The notes below the pieces were generated by a model. The model was not told the origin of the DNA, made no database searches, and was given only the letters and a program-made list of their open reading frames with translations. Positions 1 to 7,297 of a stretch of 21,389 nt of DNA are shown piece after piece. The position numbers and the translations under genes are program-made. The stretch comes from JBNKFQ01 sp050289385 (GTDB taxonomy: Bacteria; Pseudomonadota; Gammaproteobacteria; Pseudomonadales; Porticoccaceae). Position 1 is the first letter of the stretch; every line of letters begins with the position of its first letter. The DNA lies in contig JBNKFQ010000232.1 of NCBI GenBank assembly GCA_050289385.1, forward strand, positions 1-21,389, read 5' to 3'.

Positions 1-774
1 AAAAGCAAGCTGAGCAAGCGCAAGAACCCCACCAGTATCAACTATTATCGTGACATGGGCTATCTGCCAGAAGCCCTGCTCAACTACCTCGGGCGCATGG
101 GTTGGTCAATGCCTGACGAAGAAGAAAAGTTTTCGCTGGCAGAGATGCAGGCCAACTTCAATATCGAAAACGTGTCACTTGGTGGGCCAGTATTCGATGT
201 AGAAAAACTGGATTGGCTCAATGGTCGCTGGATACGTGAAGACCTTAACGAAGAGCAATTTGCCGACCGGGTCAGTCAATGGGCGTTTAACCGCAAAAAT
301 CTGCAGCGGATGGTTCCGTTGATTCAGGGGCGGGTCGAAAAATTCAGTGATATTGCGCCCTTGGCGGCATTCATGTTATCCGGCATGCCAAACCTGTCTG
401 AGGCAAGTTTTGAGCACAAAAGTCTGGACAACGAAGTCGTACGCCGAATTCTTCAATATAGCTCATGGCGACTTGATGGGCTGCGGCACTGGAGCAGGGA
501 TAATCTGTATCAAGAACTGAACCAGATTGCGCAGGCGATGGGCCTCAAGCTGAAGGATTATTTGTTCCCCCTGTTTGTTGCAATTGCTGGTAGCTCCTCT
601 GCACCACCCTTATTTGATGCCATGGCATTGTTAGGGCCCGACCTTGTGCGTGCGCGGGTTCGCCATGCCTTAATTGTGGCGGGTGGTGTATCGAAGAAGC
701 AGAGTAAAAAGTGGGACAAGGAGTATCAGCAGATTTCTCAAGCTCGGGAGTCTCATCCTGAAGAAAGCGCTTGA
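1..774 (+). CDS. gltX: Glutamate--tRNA ligase, C-terminal part (5' end outside window)
   Basis: This is the 3' part of a cytoplasmic class I aminoacyl-tRNA synthetase that charges tRNA-Glu with glutamate. The reading frame is open from base 1 and ends at TGA 772-774. The first codons encode KSKLSKRK, which contains the KLSKR form of the class I KMSKS signature. It is followed by YRDMGYLPEALLNYLGRMGW, typical of GluRS. The remaining roughly 200 residues are the helical anticodon-binding region, ending in a Lys-rich tail. The wording (KNPTSI after the signature, LGGPVFD, EKLDWLNGRWIRE) is closest to what I know of the Pseudomonas-type enzyme rather than the E. coli one. The Rossmann fold and HIGH motif lie upstream of the window. 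The tRNA-Ala gene directly downstream is a familiar arrangement in pseudomonads. Family identity is secure; the true start is not visible. Confidence 0.95.
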   Translation, partial: KSKLSKRKNPTSINYYRDMGYLPEALLNYLGRMGWSMPDEEEKFSLAEMQANFNIENVSLGGPVFDVEKLDWLNGRWIREDLNEEQFADRVSQWAFNRKNLQRMVPLIQGRVEKFSDIAPLAAFMLSGMPNLSEASFEHKSLDNEVVRRILQYSSWRLDGLRHWSRDNLYQELNQIAQAMGLKLKDYLFPLFVAIAGSSSAPPLFDAMALLGPDLVRARVRHALIVAGGVSKKQSKKWDKEYQQISQARESHPEESA

Positions 775-799
775 CACTATGGTGGGTGCTACCTAGAAT
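771..799 (+). promoter_or_regulatory. Sigma70 promoter of tRNA-Ala
   Basis: TTGACA (771-776) and TAGAAT (794-799) are separated by exactly 17 bases. This is a perfect -35 and a -10 with five of six consensus bases. The -35 box overlaps the gltX stop codon (772-774), and the predicted start point near 806 lies a few bases before the mature tRNA 5' end at 814. The tRNA can therefore be transcribed independently of gltX. Confidence 0.8.
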
Positions 800-813
800 T
801 CGCAACCTCTTTT

Positions 814-889
814 GGGGCTATAGCTCAGCTGGGAGAGCGCAACACTGGCAGTGTTGAGGTCAGCGGTTCGATCCCGCTTAGCTCCACCA
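814..889 (+). tRNA. tRNA-Ala (anticodon GGC)
   Basis: A complete 76-base cloverleaf with encoded CCA. The acceptor arm GGGGCTA (814-820) pairs with TAGCTCC (879-885). The D stem is GCTC/GAGC (823-826/835-838). The anticodon stem is CAACA/TGTTG around the loop CTGGCAG, with anticodon GGC at 847-849. The T stem is AGCGG/CCGCT around TTCGATC. ACCA occupies 886-889. Anticodon GGC reads GCC/GCU alanine codons. It has its own promoter overlapping the gltX stop and a terminator seven bases downstream. Confidence 0.97.
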
Positions 890-895
890 AAACAT

Positions 896-931
896 AAACC
901 CTTGTACGTTATTGAACGGCAAGGGTTTTTT
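896..931 (+). terminator. Rho-independent terminator after tRNA-Ala
   Basis: The arms AAACCCTTG (896-904) and CAAGGGTTT (920-928) form a stem. An inner stem CGTT/AACG around ATTG extends it, and the T run continues to 931. It begins seven bases after the tRNA 3' end, as expected for tRNA transcript termination. Confidence 0.88.
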
Positions 932-1409
932 ACTTTTTGCCTGCCTGAAAATATATCCGTCATTTTACGATCGTTAATGCAGTGTGCGAACTGTGTGCGG
1001 ATTACGCATTAGCCGTACCTCAATAGCAAGGCGGTGCGAATGGGCTTTTCAGGTTCACCCACATCACATTGACAGGTGGCCTTCACTTAACAGTGGAGGC
1101 ATGCCTGGCAAAAAAACGAAAGGTATATAAAGCGCCAAAGACGAAACGGCGGTGTACCCCACCGGGAATTACAGCTGTTGGTTATGCCGCTTATCAGGTT
1201 ATGCGGGAGTGGCGTCCCAGGGCGTTCAGCAGCCAGTTTTAAAGGTTGCTTCTCCATCATTAGGTGTGATGGACAACCATAAACACTCACCTGACAGCGA
1301 AAACGAGTCTGTAATTTTTTCTGTTGAAATCCCCCGACTCCAAACGTACCCTGTGGTTATCTGTAATTGATACAAAGTCGCCCTGATGGATCAAAACTCC
1401 CACCCTTTG
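932..1409. other. Intergenic region without a convincing gene; contains hairpins
   Basis: About 480 bases separate the tRNA terminator from the promoter repeat. I see no recognisable protein. The clearest structure is a nine-pair hairpin at 1079-1100, GCCTTCACT and AGTGGAGGC around the loop TAAC. A weaker hairpin, ATGG ACAA CCAT within AGGTG/CACCT, lies at 1262-1292. A GTG-initiated frame at 1093-1242 would encode a basic 49-residue peptide, but it has no ribosome binding site and its start sits inside the hairpin, so I do not call it a gene. There is no second copy of the tRNA 3' end, hence no sign of an attachment-site duplication inside the window. Confidence 0.5.
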
Positions 1410-1457
1410 TAATCCTATTGACTTAAATAAGGTTGTTCGGTTTAATTTGTGATGTGG
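1410..1457 (+). repeat. 48-base promoter-containing repeat, copy 1
   Basis: This stretch matches 7103-7150 at 43 of 48 positions without gaps, and the first 23 bases are identical. It contains TTGACT (1418-1423), a 17-base spacer and TTTAAT (1441-1446), which makes a good sigma70 promoter pointing at the M14 peptidase gene. The predicted start point near 1453 would give a 5' leader of about 94 bases. Conservation covers the spacer and both flanks, more than basic promoter function requires. A shared regulator site or a duplication is therefore likely. Confidence 0.75.
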
Positions 1458-1546
1458 TCACTTTGCGCGCAGGTGTGAAGATCGCTGGGGTATATGGCTG
1501 GACAATTGATTGAAATACAACAGTTGAATAATAAGAGGACTCCTTA

Positions 1547-4138
1547 ATGATCTTCAATCCGCGGTTATTTTTCAAAATTATTTCGGCTCTGATTGTCTGT
1601 CTGCTCCTGGAGACAAACAACGGTGTGGCTGGCCAGATATTACCGGATAACGAATCGTTTAATCCCGATATCCCCCGACCTGAAGATGAACTGGGATGGA
1701 CGGTAGGCGAATGGCATGCTCGCCCGGAACAGATCAGCCGTTACCTGGAGCACCTGGCGCAGAGTAGCGACCGCGCTTCGCTCGAGGTTATCGGTCGGAC
1801 TCACGAACAACGTCCGTTGATTCATATGATGATTACCAGCCCGGAAAATCAATCCCGTCTGGAACAGCTTCGCGAGGAACACCTGAACGGAGATGGCCCT
1901 CTGGTTCTATGGTTGGGGTACAGTATTCATGGCAATGAATCCAGCGGCAGCAATGCAGTCCTGCTGACGGCCTATCATCTGGTCGCGGGTGAGGCGCCGT
2001 GGGTGAAAGATCTGTTGAAAGATACCATTGTTATTCTTGATCCCATGTTTAACCCCGATGGCTTAAGCAGGGCGGCTACCTGGTTCAATATGCACCAGGG
2101 CCAGCAGGCGGTTGCCGACAAATTGCATCGTACCCGTTGGGAAATGTGGCCTCATGGTCGCTTTAACCATTACTGGTTTGATCTGAATCGCGACTGGTTG
2201 CCAGCAACACAGCCGGAGTCGGTAGCTCGGTTACGCCGGTTTTATCAATGGCGCCCTCATGTGCTCGGAGACTTTCATGAAACCGGTTCGGACTCAGGTT
2301 ATTTCTTTCAGCCGGGTGTACCACAACGCACAAACCCGCTTACATTAGACGAGAATCAGGCGTTGACTACAGAACTTGCGCGTTATCACGCAGAGGCTCT
2401 GGACGCTATCGGGCAGCGCTATTTTAGTCGGGAGCAATATGACGATTTCTATTACGGCAAAGGCTCAACCCTGCCGGATATCAATGGCAGTATTGGAATT
2501 CTCTACGAGCAACCGTTCACTCATGGGCTGAAAATAGAATCCGCAAACGGTGAATTTACTTTTGCCGATGCGATTCGCAATCATTATGCAACCAGTATAT
2601 CAACGTTGCGGGGCTCTCACGCCATACGGAACAAGCTGATCGACTACCAGAAGCGTTTTTTTCCACAAGCGGCGGAACGGGCTCGCAAGCAGGGCGGCCG
2701 TGCCTGGATATTTGGCGATGACGGCGATCCCGCACGCGCTCGGGCGCTGGTAGAAATTCTGAAACTGCACCAAATTGATGTGTATTCTCTGGCGGAGGAT
2801 ACAAAAGCGAGCGGCATCCATTTTTCCTCAGGCCATGCATGGGTGGTGCCTGCTCGGCAGAGGCAATCGGCCCTGGTTGAAGCAATGTTTGAGCAACGCA
2901 CTGAATTTGAAAACAACACGTTTTATGATGTTTCGGCCTGGACCCTGCCAAAGGCGTTTAATCTTCCTTTTACGCAGCTGAAGTCCCTGCCAGAACGCGG
3001 TGCTGATCAATCTCCGGTGGTCTCGGGCAAGCTGGTGAGATCGGATAACACCCCGGCCTACACATTTCCGGCGAGTGGCCTGGCGGGTTCTGCTATGGCC
3101 ATGCAGTTGCTGCAAAATGATATACGCATCTATCGTGTCGGCGACCCTGAACTGAATATTAAAGCAAACAGCATTGTCCAGCCCGGCGATTTTGTTGTGC
3201 CGTTATTGCGAGGAGAAGACCGTCGCAAGATCGAGCAACAGCTGGAAGAGCAGGCCAGGCGGTGGGCGGTGAGTGTGCAGGGCGTACGTAGTGGTATTAA
3301 TTTGGCAGGGCCTGACCTGGGTTCACCGAATATCCACCCGTTAAAACCGGTAAAACCGTTGCTGTTGGTCGGGCGGGGGGTTGATCCCGAGGAGGCCGGA
3401 CATATTTGGCATCTGATTGACCGTCGTCTCGGTGTGCCACTGCCCATGCTCGATGTACACTATCAGCAGCCGTTTGATCTCAATGATTATACCCACCTGC
3501 TGATACCCAACGCTGAGCCCGGTGTCATTCAAAAATCCTGGTATTCGAAGATTCGGCAATGGGTAAATAGCGGCGGCGTATTGGTTACGCAGAAAAAGTC
3601 GGCGCTTTGGGCAGAAGCACTTTTTTCGGTACGGCCTGAAGATACGGAAAAAGATATTACCGAAGAGAGCCGAATCGACAAATTGATTGAAGAGATCGTC
3701 AAAAATGATGATACCTCGACGGAAAAACTGGGTAGATTGCCGTACCGCCAGTTTCGTCGCGACAAAGCCGACAGAGTTGTGGGTGGAGCAATATTTTCCG
3801 CCAATCTTGATTTAACCCACCCGCTGGTTCAGGGTTATGCAAGGACAGAATTGCCGGTATTTTTAAACAGCATAACGCAATTGGCGTTCAGCAAAAACGC
3901 TTACAGTACACCGCTGGTGTTATCCCGCTCCGCCCCCGATGCAGGCTTTGCCAGTGAGTACGCCGAGCAACTGTTGAAAGAGCAACCGTTGATGGTTGCA
4001 GATAAAGTGGGCCGGGGCCTGGTCGTCAAGTTCGCATTCAATCCAAATTTCCGCGCTTTTTGGCGTGGTACGGAGGGTCTGTATATCAATGCACTGTTGA
4101 ATGCACCGATGGTGTCGTCGACTAAGTTGCCGCGATAA
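1547..4138 (+). CDS. Secreted M14-family zinc metallocarboxypeptidase
   Basis: An 863-residue exported peptidase of the M14 (zinc carboxypeptidase) family, expected to remove C-terminal residues from peptides in the periplasm or outside the cell. Residues 1-29 form a signal peptide with a hydrophobic core (FFKIISALIVCLLL) ending near GVAG. The metal-site signature HxxE is SIHGNESSG (His128, Glu131). The third zinc ligand fits His244 in GDFHETGSD. The catalytic glutamate fits Glu321 in ILYEQP, after GKGSTLPDINGSIG. From about residue 604 (PLLLVGRGVDPEEAG) to 720 there is a class I glutamine-amidotransferase-like fold, as in the long marine members of this family. AGAGG-like purines in AATAAGAGGAC precede the ATG. 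It is driven by the promoter repeat at 1410-1457. Downstream, 154 bases separate it from the DUF885 gene. Confidence 0.88.
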   Translation: MIFNPRLFFKIISALIVCLLLETNNGVAGQILPDNESFNPDIPRPEDELGWTVGEWHARPEQISRYLEHLAQSSDRASLEVIGRTHEQRPLIHMMITSPENQSRLEQLREEHLNGDGPLVLWLGYSIHGNESSGSNAVLLTAYHLVAGEAPWVKDLLKDTIVILDPMFNPDGLSRAATWFNMHQGQQAVADKLHRTRWEMWPHGRFNHYWFDLNRDWLPATQPESVARLRRFYQWRPHVLGDFHETGSDSGYFFQPGVPQRTNPLTLDENQALTTELARYHAEALDAIGQRYFSREQYDDFYYGKGSTLPDINGSIGILYEQPFTHGLKIESANGEFTFADAIRNHYATSISTLRGSHAIRNKLIDYQKRFFPQAAERARKQGGRAWIFGDDGDPARARALVEILKLHQIDVYSLAEDTKASGIHFSSGHAWVVPARQRQSALVEAMFEQRTEFENNTFYDVSAWTLPKAFNLPFTQLKSLPERGADQSPVVSGKLVRSDNTPAYTFPASGLAGSAMAMQLLQNDIRIYRVGDPELNIKANSIVQPGDFVVPLLRGEDRRKIEQQLEEQARRWAVSVQGVRSGINLAGPDLGSPNIHPLKPVKPLLLVGRGVDPEEAGHIWHLIDRRLGVPLPMLDVHYQQPFDLNDYTHLLIPNAEPGVIQKSWYSKIRQWVNSGGVLVTQKKSALWAEALFSVRPEDTEKDITEESRIDKLIEEIVKNDDTSTEKLGRLPYRQFRRDKADRVVGGAIFSANLDLTHPLVQGYARTELPVFLNSITQLAFSKNAYSTPLVLSRSAPDAGFASEYAEQLLKEQPLMVADKVGRGLVVKFAFNPNFRAFWRGTEGLYINALLNAPMVSSTKLPR

Positions 4139-4292
4139 TAGATGAAAGGTGAGAAATATCAGGGCCTTTTAACACTAATTTTTTTATCGCTGCTGGAGGC
4201 CATTTCCTTAAAGGTTCTGACAGATGGTGATAGAAAATCGATAAAACAGTCTAAAACAGCAACAGATCATGGTATAAAATTGGAGAATTACT

Positions 4293-6125
4293 ATGCCAAA
4301 AATTAGATATCTTCCGGTGCTGGTCTGTGTGGCAAGCATATTGTCGACTGCTTGTGATAGAAATAGCTCTGATATTACTCAAAAACATACTCAGGAACAT
4401 ATAGCATCTTTTGATACAGATGAGAGGGATGTTGGGGATCAGAACCTGTCAGCCCAGATAGATGAAATTACCGATGAGTATTATCAATATCTTCTCACAA
4501 AAAATATTAGTCTCAGGTTACGGTTGGGGTTAACTGTTACCCAATTTCCCGATATAACTTTCTCAGCCGTGAAACAGGAAGCAACGTATTCCCGCCAATT
4601 GTTAAAACGTTTGCAGTCTATCCCCCTTGATTCGCTACCTCACAATAAGCTTATATTGAAACGCCTTCTGGAACATACGTTATGGAGTAAAGCTGAGGCG
4701 CCTGTAGATTATTGGACCTCTTTTGTGATTACGCCTTATTCAGCACGTGGTCCTATTGGCTCAGCGATAAACTTACTGCCACTGTTTGTTTTGAAAACGG
4801 TTGGGGACAGAGAGAACTACCTGAATTTGGTAGGGAAATACAATGAAAGTCTGAATCAGGTTATACAGAAAACTGCAGGGCAAAAAGAGCGTGGAATTTT
4901 GTTGCCCAAACCCGCGATTCCCGGCGCACGTTCAATGATTGAAGGCAGCCGCAACTCTGTTGCAAAGAGATTGGCAGATGTGGATGCCCGCCTGGAAGGA
5001 GTTTCAGAAGCTGAAGTTGATTCCTTCAAACAGGAACTGGCCAACCGCCTGGAGGATGTGGATCTCAGTTTTTCCAAATTGTTGGCAGTATTGGACAAGG
5101 AATATATGGAGCAGGCACCGGAAGAGGTGGGCCTGGGTCAGTACCCCGGTGGCAAGGAAGCGTATAAATACAGGATCAAGATGTTTACCGGGCTTGATCT
5201 TGACCCTGAGGAAATTCATAAGCTGGGCATGAAGCGGCTTGAAGAGATAGGCAAAAAACAGGAAGTCATTCGCCGACAGTTGGGATACACAGGCAGCGCA
5301 GTAGATTTCAAGCAGAGCTTGCAAAAAGATCCACGTTTCTATGCTAAAACCGTTGCAGAGGTTAAACAAAACTATCAAAGATATATATCAATGCTGGAGC
5401 CGCTGTTAAAGGATTATTTTATGGTAGTACCTGAAACCCCTTACGGTGTACGCCGCCTGAAACCCGAGCAAGAGGCGGGATTGACGTATGGTTACTACAG
5501 CGGCCCCACTCCATTGGACCCGACCGGTTACTATAATTTTAATGGGTCAAAACTGGATGAGCGGACCTTAATCACAGCACAGCACCTTATTTATCACGAG
5601 CTGTTACCAGGACATCATTTCCACGTTGCCACAGAACTGGAAAATAAATCACGTCACCCAATTCACAAAGCACTTGGGAATACTGCATTTACGGAAGGCT
5701 GGGCAGAATACGCTACCAGTCTGGGTGTAGAGATGGGGTTGTTTTCGGATCCCTACGATATGTACGGTCACTTGTTATTCCAGGCATTTTTTGCAAACCG
5801 CCTGGTGGTGGATACCGGTATGAACTATTTTGGTTGGCCACTGGAAAAAGCACGTGAATTTATGTCAACTCATACCATTGATTCCAGGGTGCAGGTGAAC
5901 TCCGAAACGATTCGTTATTCAACCGATATGCCGGGACAGGCTCTCAATTATCTTCTGGGTTTTGAAAAAATCCGGGAACTGCGCCACAGAGCGGAAGCGA
6001 AGTTGGGGGATAGCTTCGATATTCGCGAATTTCACGCTCAAATAGTGGGTGAGGCTGGTATGCCACTACATGTATTGGAAGATCATATCGACTGGTATAT
6101 TGAAAATACCTTGACACAACAATAA
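4293..6125 (+). CDS. DUF885 family lipoprotein, putative metallopeptidase
   Basis: A 610-residue DUF885 protein. Members of this family are regarded as probable zinc peptidases anchored in the envelope; the substrate is unknown. The N-terminus PVLVCVASILSTAC is a lipoprotein signal peptide with the acylated cysteine at 21. Asp22 follows it, which in enterobacterial rules would favour retention in the inner membrane. The family signature appears as YHELLPGHHFH (His435-Glu436, His441), an HExxPGH variant of the HExxH zinc motif. It is followed by FTEGWAEY (Glu468-Tyr473), expected to supply a further metal ligand. The C-terminal MPGQALNYLLGFEKIRELR is also typical. GGAG lies seven to eleven bases before the ATG. 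The gene is more AT-rich than the sox operon. The family call is secure; catalysis is inferred. Confidence 0.88.
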   Translation: MPKIRYLPVLVCVASILSTACDRNSSDITQKHTQEHIASFDTDERDVGDQNLSAQIDEITDEYYQYLLTKNISLRLRLGLTVTQFPDITFSAVKQEATYSRQLLKRLQSIPLDSLPHNKLILKRLLEHTLWSKAEAPVDYWTSFVITPYSARGPIGSAINLLPLFVLKTVGDRENYLNLVGKYNESLNQVIQKTAGQKERGILLPKPAIPGARSMIEGSRNSVAKRLADVDARLEGVSEAEVDSFKQELANRLEDVDLSFSKLLAVLDKEYMEQAPEEVGLGQYPGGKEAYKYRIKMFTGLDLDPEEIHKLGMKRLEEIGKKQEVIRRQLGYTGSAVDFKQSLQKDPRFYAKTVAEVKQNYQRYISMLEPLLKDYFMVVPETPYGVRRLKPEQEAGLTYGYYSGPTPLDPTGYYNFNGSKLDERTLITAQHLIYHELLPGHHFHVATELENKSRHPIHKALGNTAFTEGWAEYATSLGVEMGLFSDPYDMYGHLLFQAFFANRLVVDTGMNYFGWPLEKAREFMSTHTIDSRVQVNSETIRYSTDMPGQALNYLLGFEKIRELRHRAEAKLGDSFDIREFHAQIVGEAGMPLHVLEDHIDWYIENTLTQQ

Positions 6126-6258
6126 TTGCTATATGCACCTGTTCTGAATCTGGATATATGATGTGCTTGCGTGAACGCAGCTGAGTTCAATTTTTAAAAG
6201 ACATCAGATAATTTCCAACGAGAGTGGCGGAGAAAAACGGTTAGTTACGATGTTAAGT

Positions 6259-6288
6259 CCGGTTACCTGTTTGTCGTCAGGTAACGGG
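6259..6288. promoter_or_regulatory. Inverted repeat, candidate operator of the TetR regulator
   Basis: GTTACCTG (6262-6269) and CAGGTAAC (6278-6285) are perfect complements around an eight-base spacer. CC/GG extends the dyad beyond one mismatch on each side. Another GGTAAC half-like element lies near 6306-6311, and GTTAC occurs at 6244-6248. The dyad lies about 90 to 115 bases before the TetR start, where an autoregulatory operator would be expected. Binding is inferred from position and symmetry only. Confidence 0.45.
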
Positions 6289-6374
6289 TGCATGATGAAA
6301 TATTCGGTAACACGACAAAAACACCCTTGCTGGCTTATAATAAGTGCGATGGGTAAACGGCAGTGAGACCTGTA

Positions 6375-7031
6375 ATGAAATTTGAACAAATGAGCGCATC
6401 GGATTTCGCCAAATACAAACTGATTATGGCGGCGATCAAACTTTTCGGGCAAAGTGGAGTAGAGCTGGTATCCCTTAGGGAAATTAATCGAGAAGCGGGG
6501 ACCAAAAACAATTCTGCCCTCCATTACCATTTCGGTACCAAATTGGGGCTTATCGAGGCAGTTGCCCACTATATCCAGGGCGAATTTGACCTGGAACGTG
6601 AAGAGGCTTTGTCGGAGCTGGAGGCTCGTGCCAAGACAGGACCGGTCAGTGTCGAGGAAATTATGACGGCCCATGTGGAGCCCTATGCCAGCATCATCAA
6701 AAAGCACGACTGGGGCCTCAATGCGATTCGTGCCATCACGCGCATGGAGTTTGACGGGAATGCCGACGTCCACAGCCTGCTGAACAAAAGCGCAGGCGTC
6801 TCTGTCAGGCGTGAGTTTGCCCTGCTGCAAAAGGCGCTGCCGGATTTGCCAGTAAAAGAATTAAAACAGCGATACAATTTTTTGGTGAATTCAATTATTA
6901 CCGGATTTGCCGACTATCAAAACCTGCATCAGTCCTATTTGGGGAACCTGGCGCTCAAAAACCTGGATCATCTGGCCAAACTATACGTGAACCTTGCCGC
7001 TGCAGCGTTATCCGCGCCATACACTCGTTAA
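6375..7031 (+). CDS. TetR/AcrR family transcriptional regulator
   Basis: A one-component regulator of about 218 residues. The N-terminal helix-turn-helix reads AAIKLFGQSGVELVSLREI, then HYHFGTKLGLIEAV, at roughly residues 20-62. This is the TetR pattern with the recognition helix followed by YHFGTK. The rest is an all-helical ligand-binding and dimerisation domain of unknown specificity, with no recognisable enzyme motif. ATG at 6375 is chosen, with GTGAG upstream. An in-frame GTG at 6363 and an ATG at 6390 are possible alternatives, and a stop at 6354-6356 rules out anything longer. It lies between the peptidase genes and the amidohydrolase/sox side. A dyad upstream suggests autoregulation. 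The second promoter repeat begins 71 bases after the stop. Confidence 0.88.
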   Translation: MKFEQMSASDFAKYKLIMAAIKLFGQSGVELVSLREINREAGTKNNSALHYHFGTKLGLIEAVAHYIQGEFDLEREEALSELEARAKTGPVSVEEIMTAHVEPYASIIKKHDWGLNAIRAITRMEFDGNADVHSLLNKSAGVSVRREFALLQKALPDLPVKELKQRYNFLVNSIITGFADYQNLHQSYLGNLALKNLDHLAKLYVNLAAAALSAPYTR

Positions 7032-7102
7032 TCTCGACCTGACAGCTTTTGGCATCTGGCAGTTGTGAGAATGCCCGCCAGTTCATTGCTCATCTTTTTA
7101 TA

Positions 7103-7150
7103 TAATCCTATTGACTTAAATAAGGGTATTCGGTTTAAATTTGGATGTGG
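7103..7150 (+). repeat. 48-base promoter-containing repeat, copy 2
   Basis: This is the second copy of the element at 1410-1457 (43 of 48 bases identical). It carries TTGACT (7111-7116), a 17-base spacer and TTTAAA (7134-7139), pointing at the amidohydrolase chimera and, beyond it, the sox operon. The predicted transcript would begin near 7146. Similarity fades immediately outside the 48 bases on both sides. Confidence 0.75.
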
Positions 7151-7297
7151 CATCATCTCGCCCTGAAAGTGGTGGCCTGGCGGAAAGCAAATCCGGTGGG
7201 ATGAAATACCGGTCATGAACATGTGTATCAGAGTGAGCATGGTGTTGTCAGTGTGCCTGGAGCAGCGTAACGGATAAACTTTGGTTGGAAAAACACC

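Noticed and set aside
1087..1290. Reverse-strand 67-codon frame after the tRNA
   Set aside because: No ribosome binding site or family match; low-complexity appearance. The region is better described as non-coding with hairpins.
890..1546. Possible integration site of a genomic island at the tRNA-Ala 3' end
   Set aside because: No integrase gene and no second copy of the tRNA 3' end anywhere in the window.
4131..4160. Similarity between the bases after the M14 stop and 14548-14576 (CGATAATA, TGAGAAAT in both)
   Set aside because: Needs gaps, is AT-rich and short; chance similarity is likely.
6204..6830. Long reverse-strand frame opposite the TetR gene
   Set aside because: No family resemblance and it overlaps a clear TetR helix-turn-helix gene; it is an antisense shadow.
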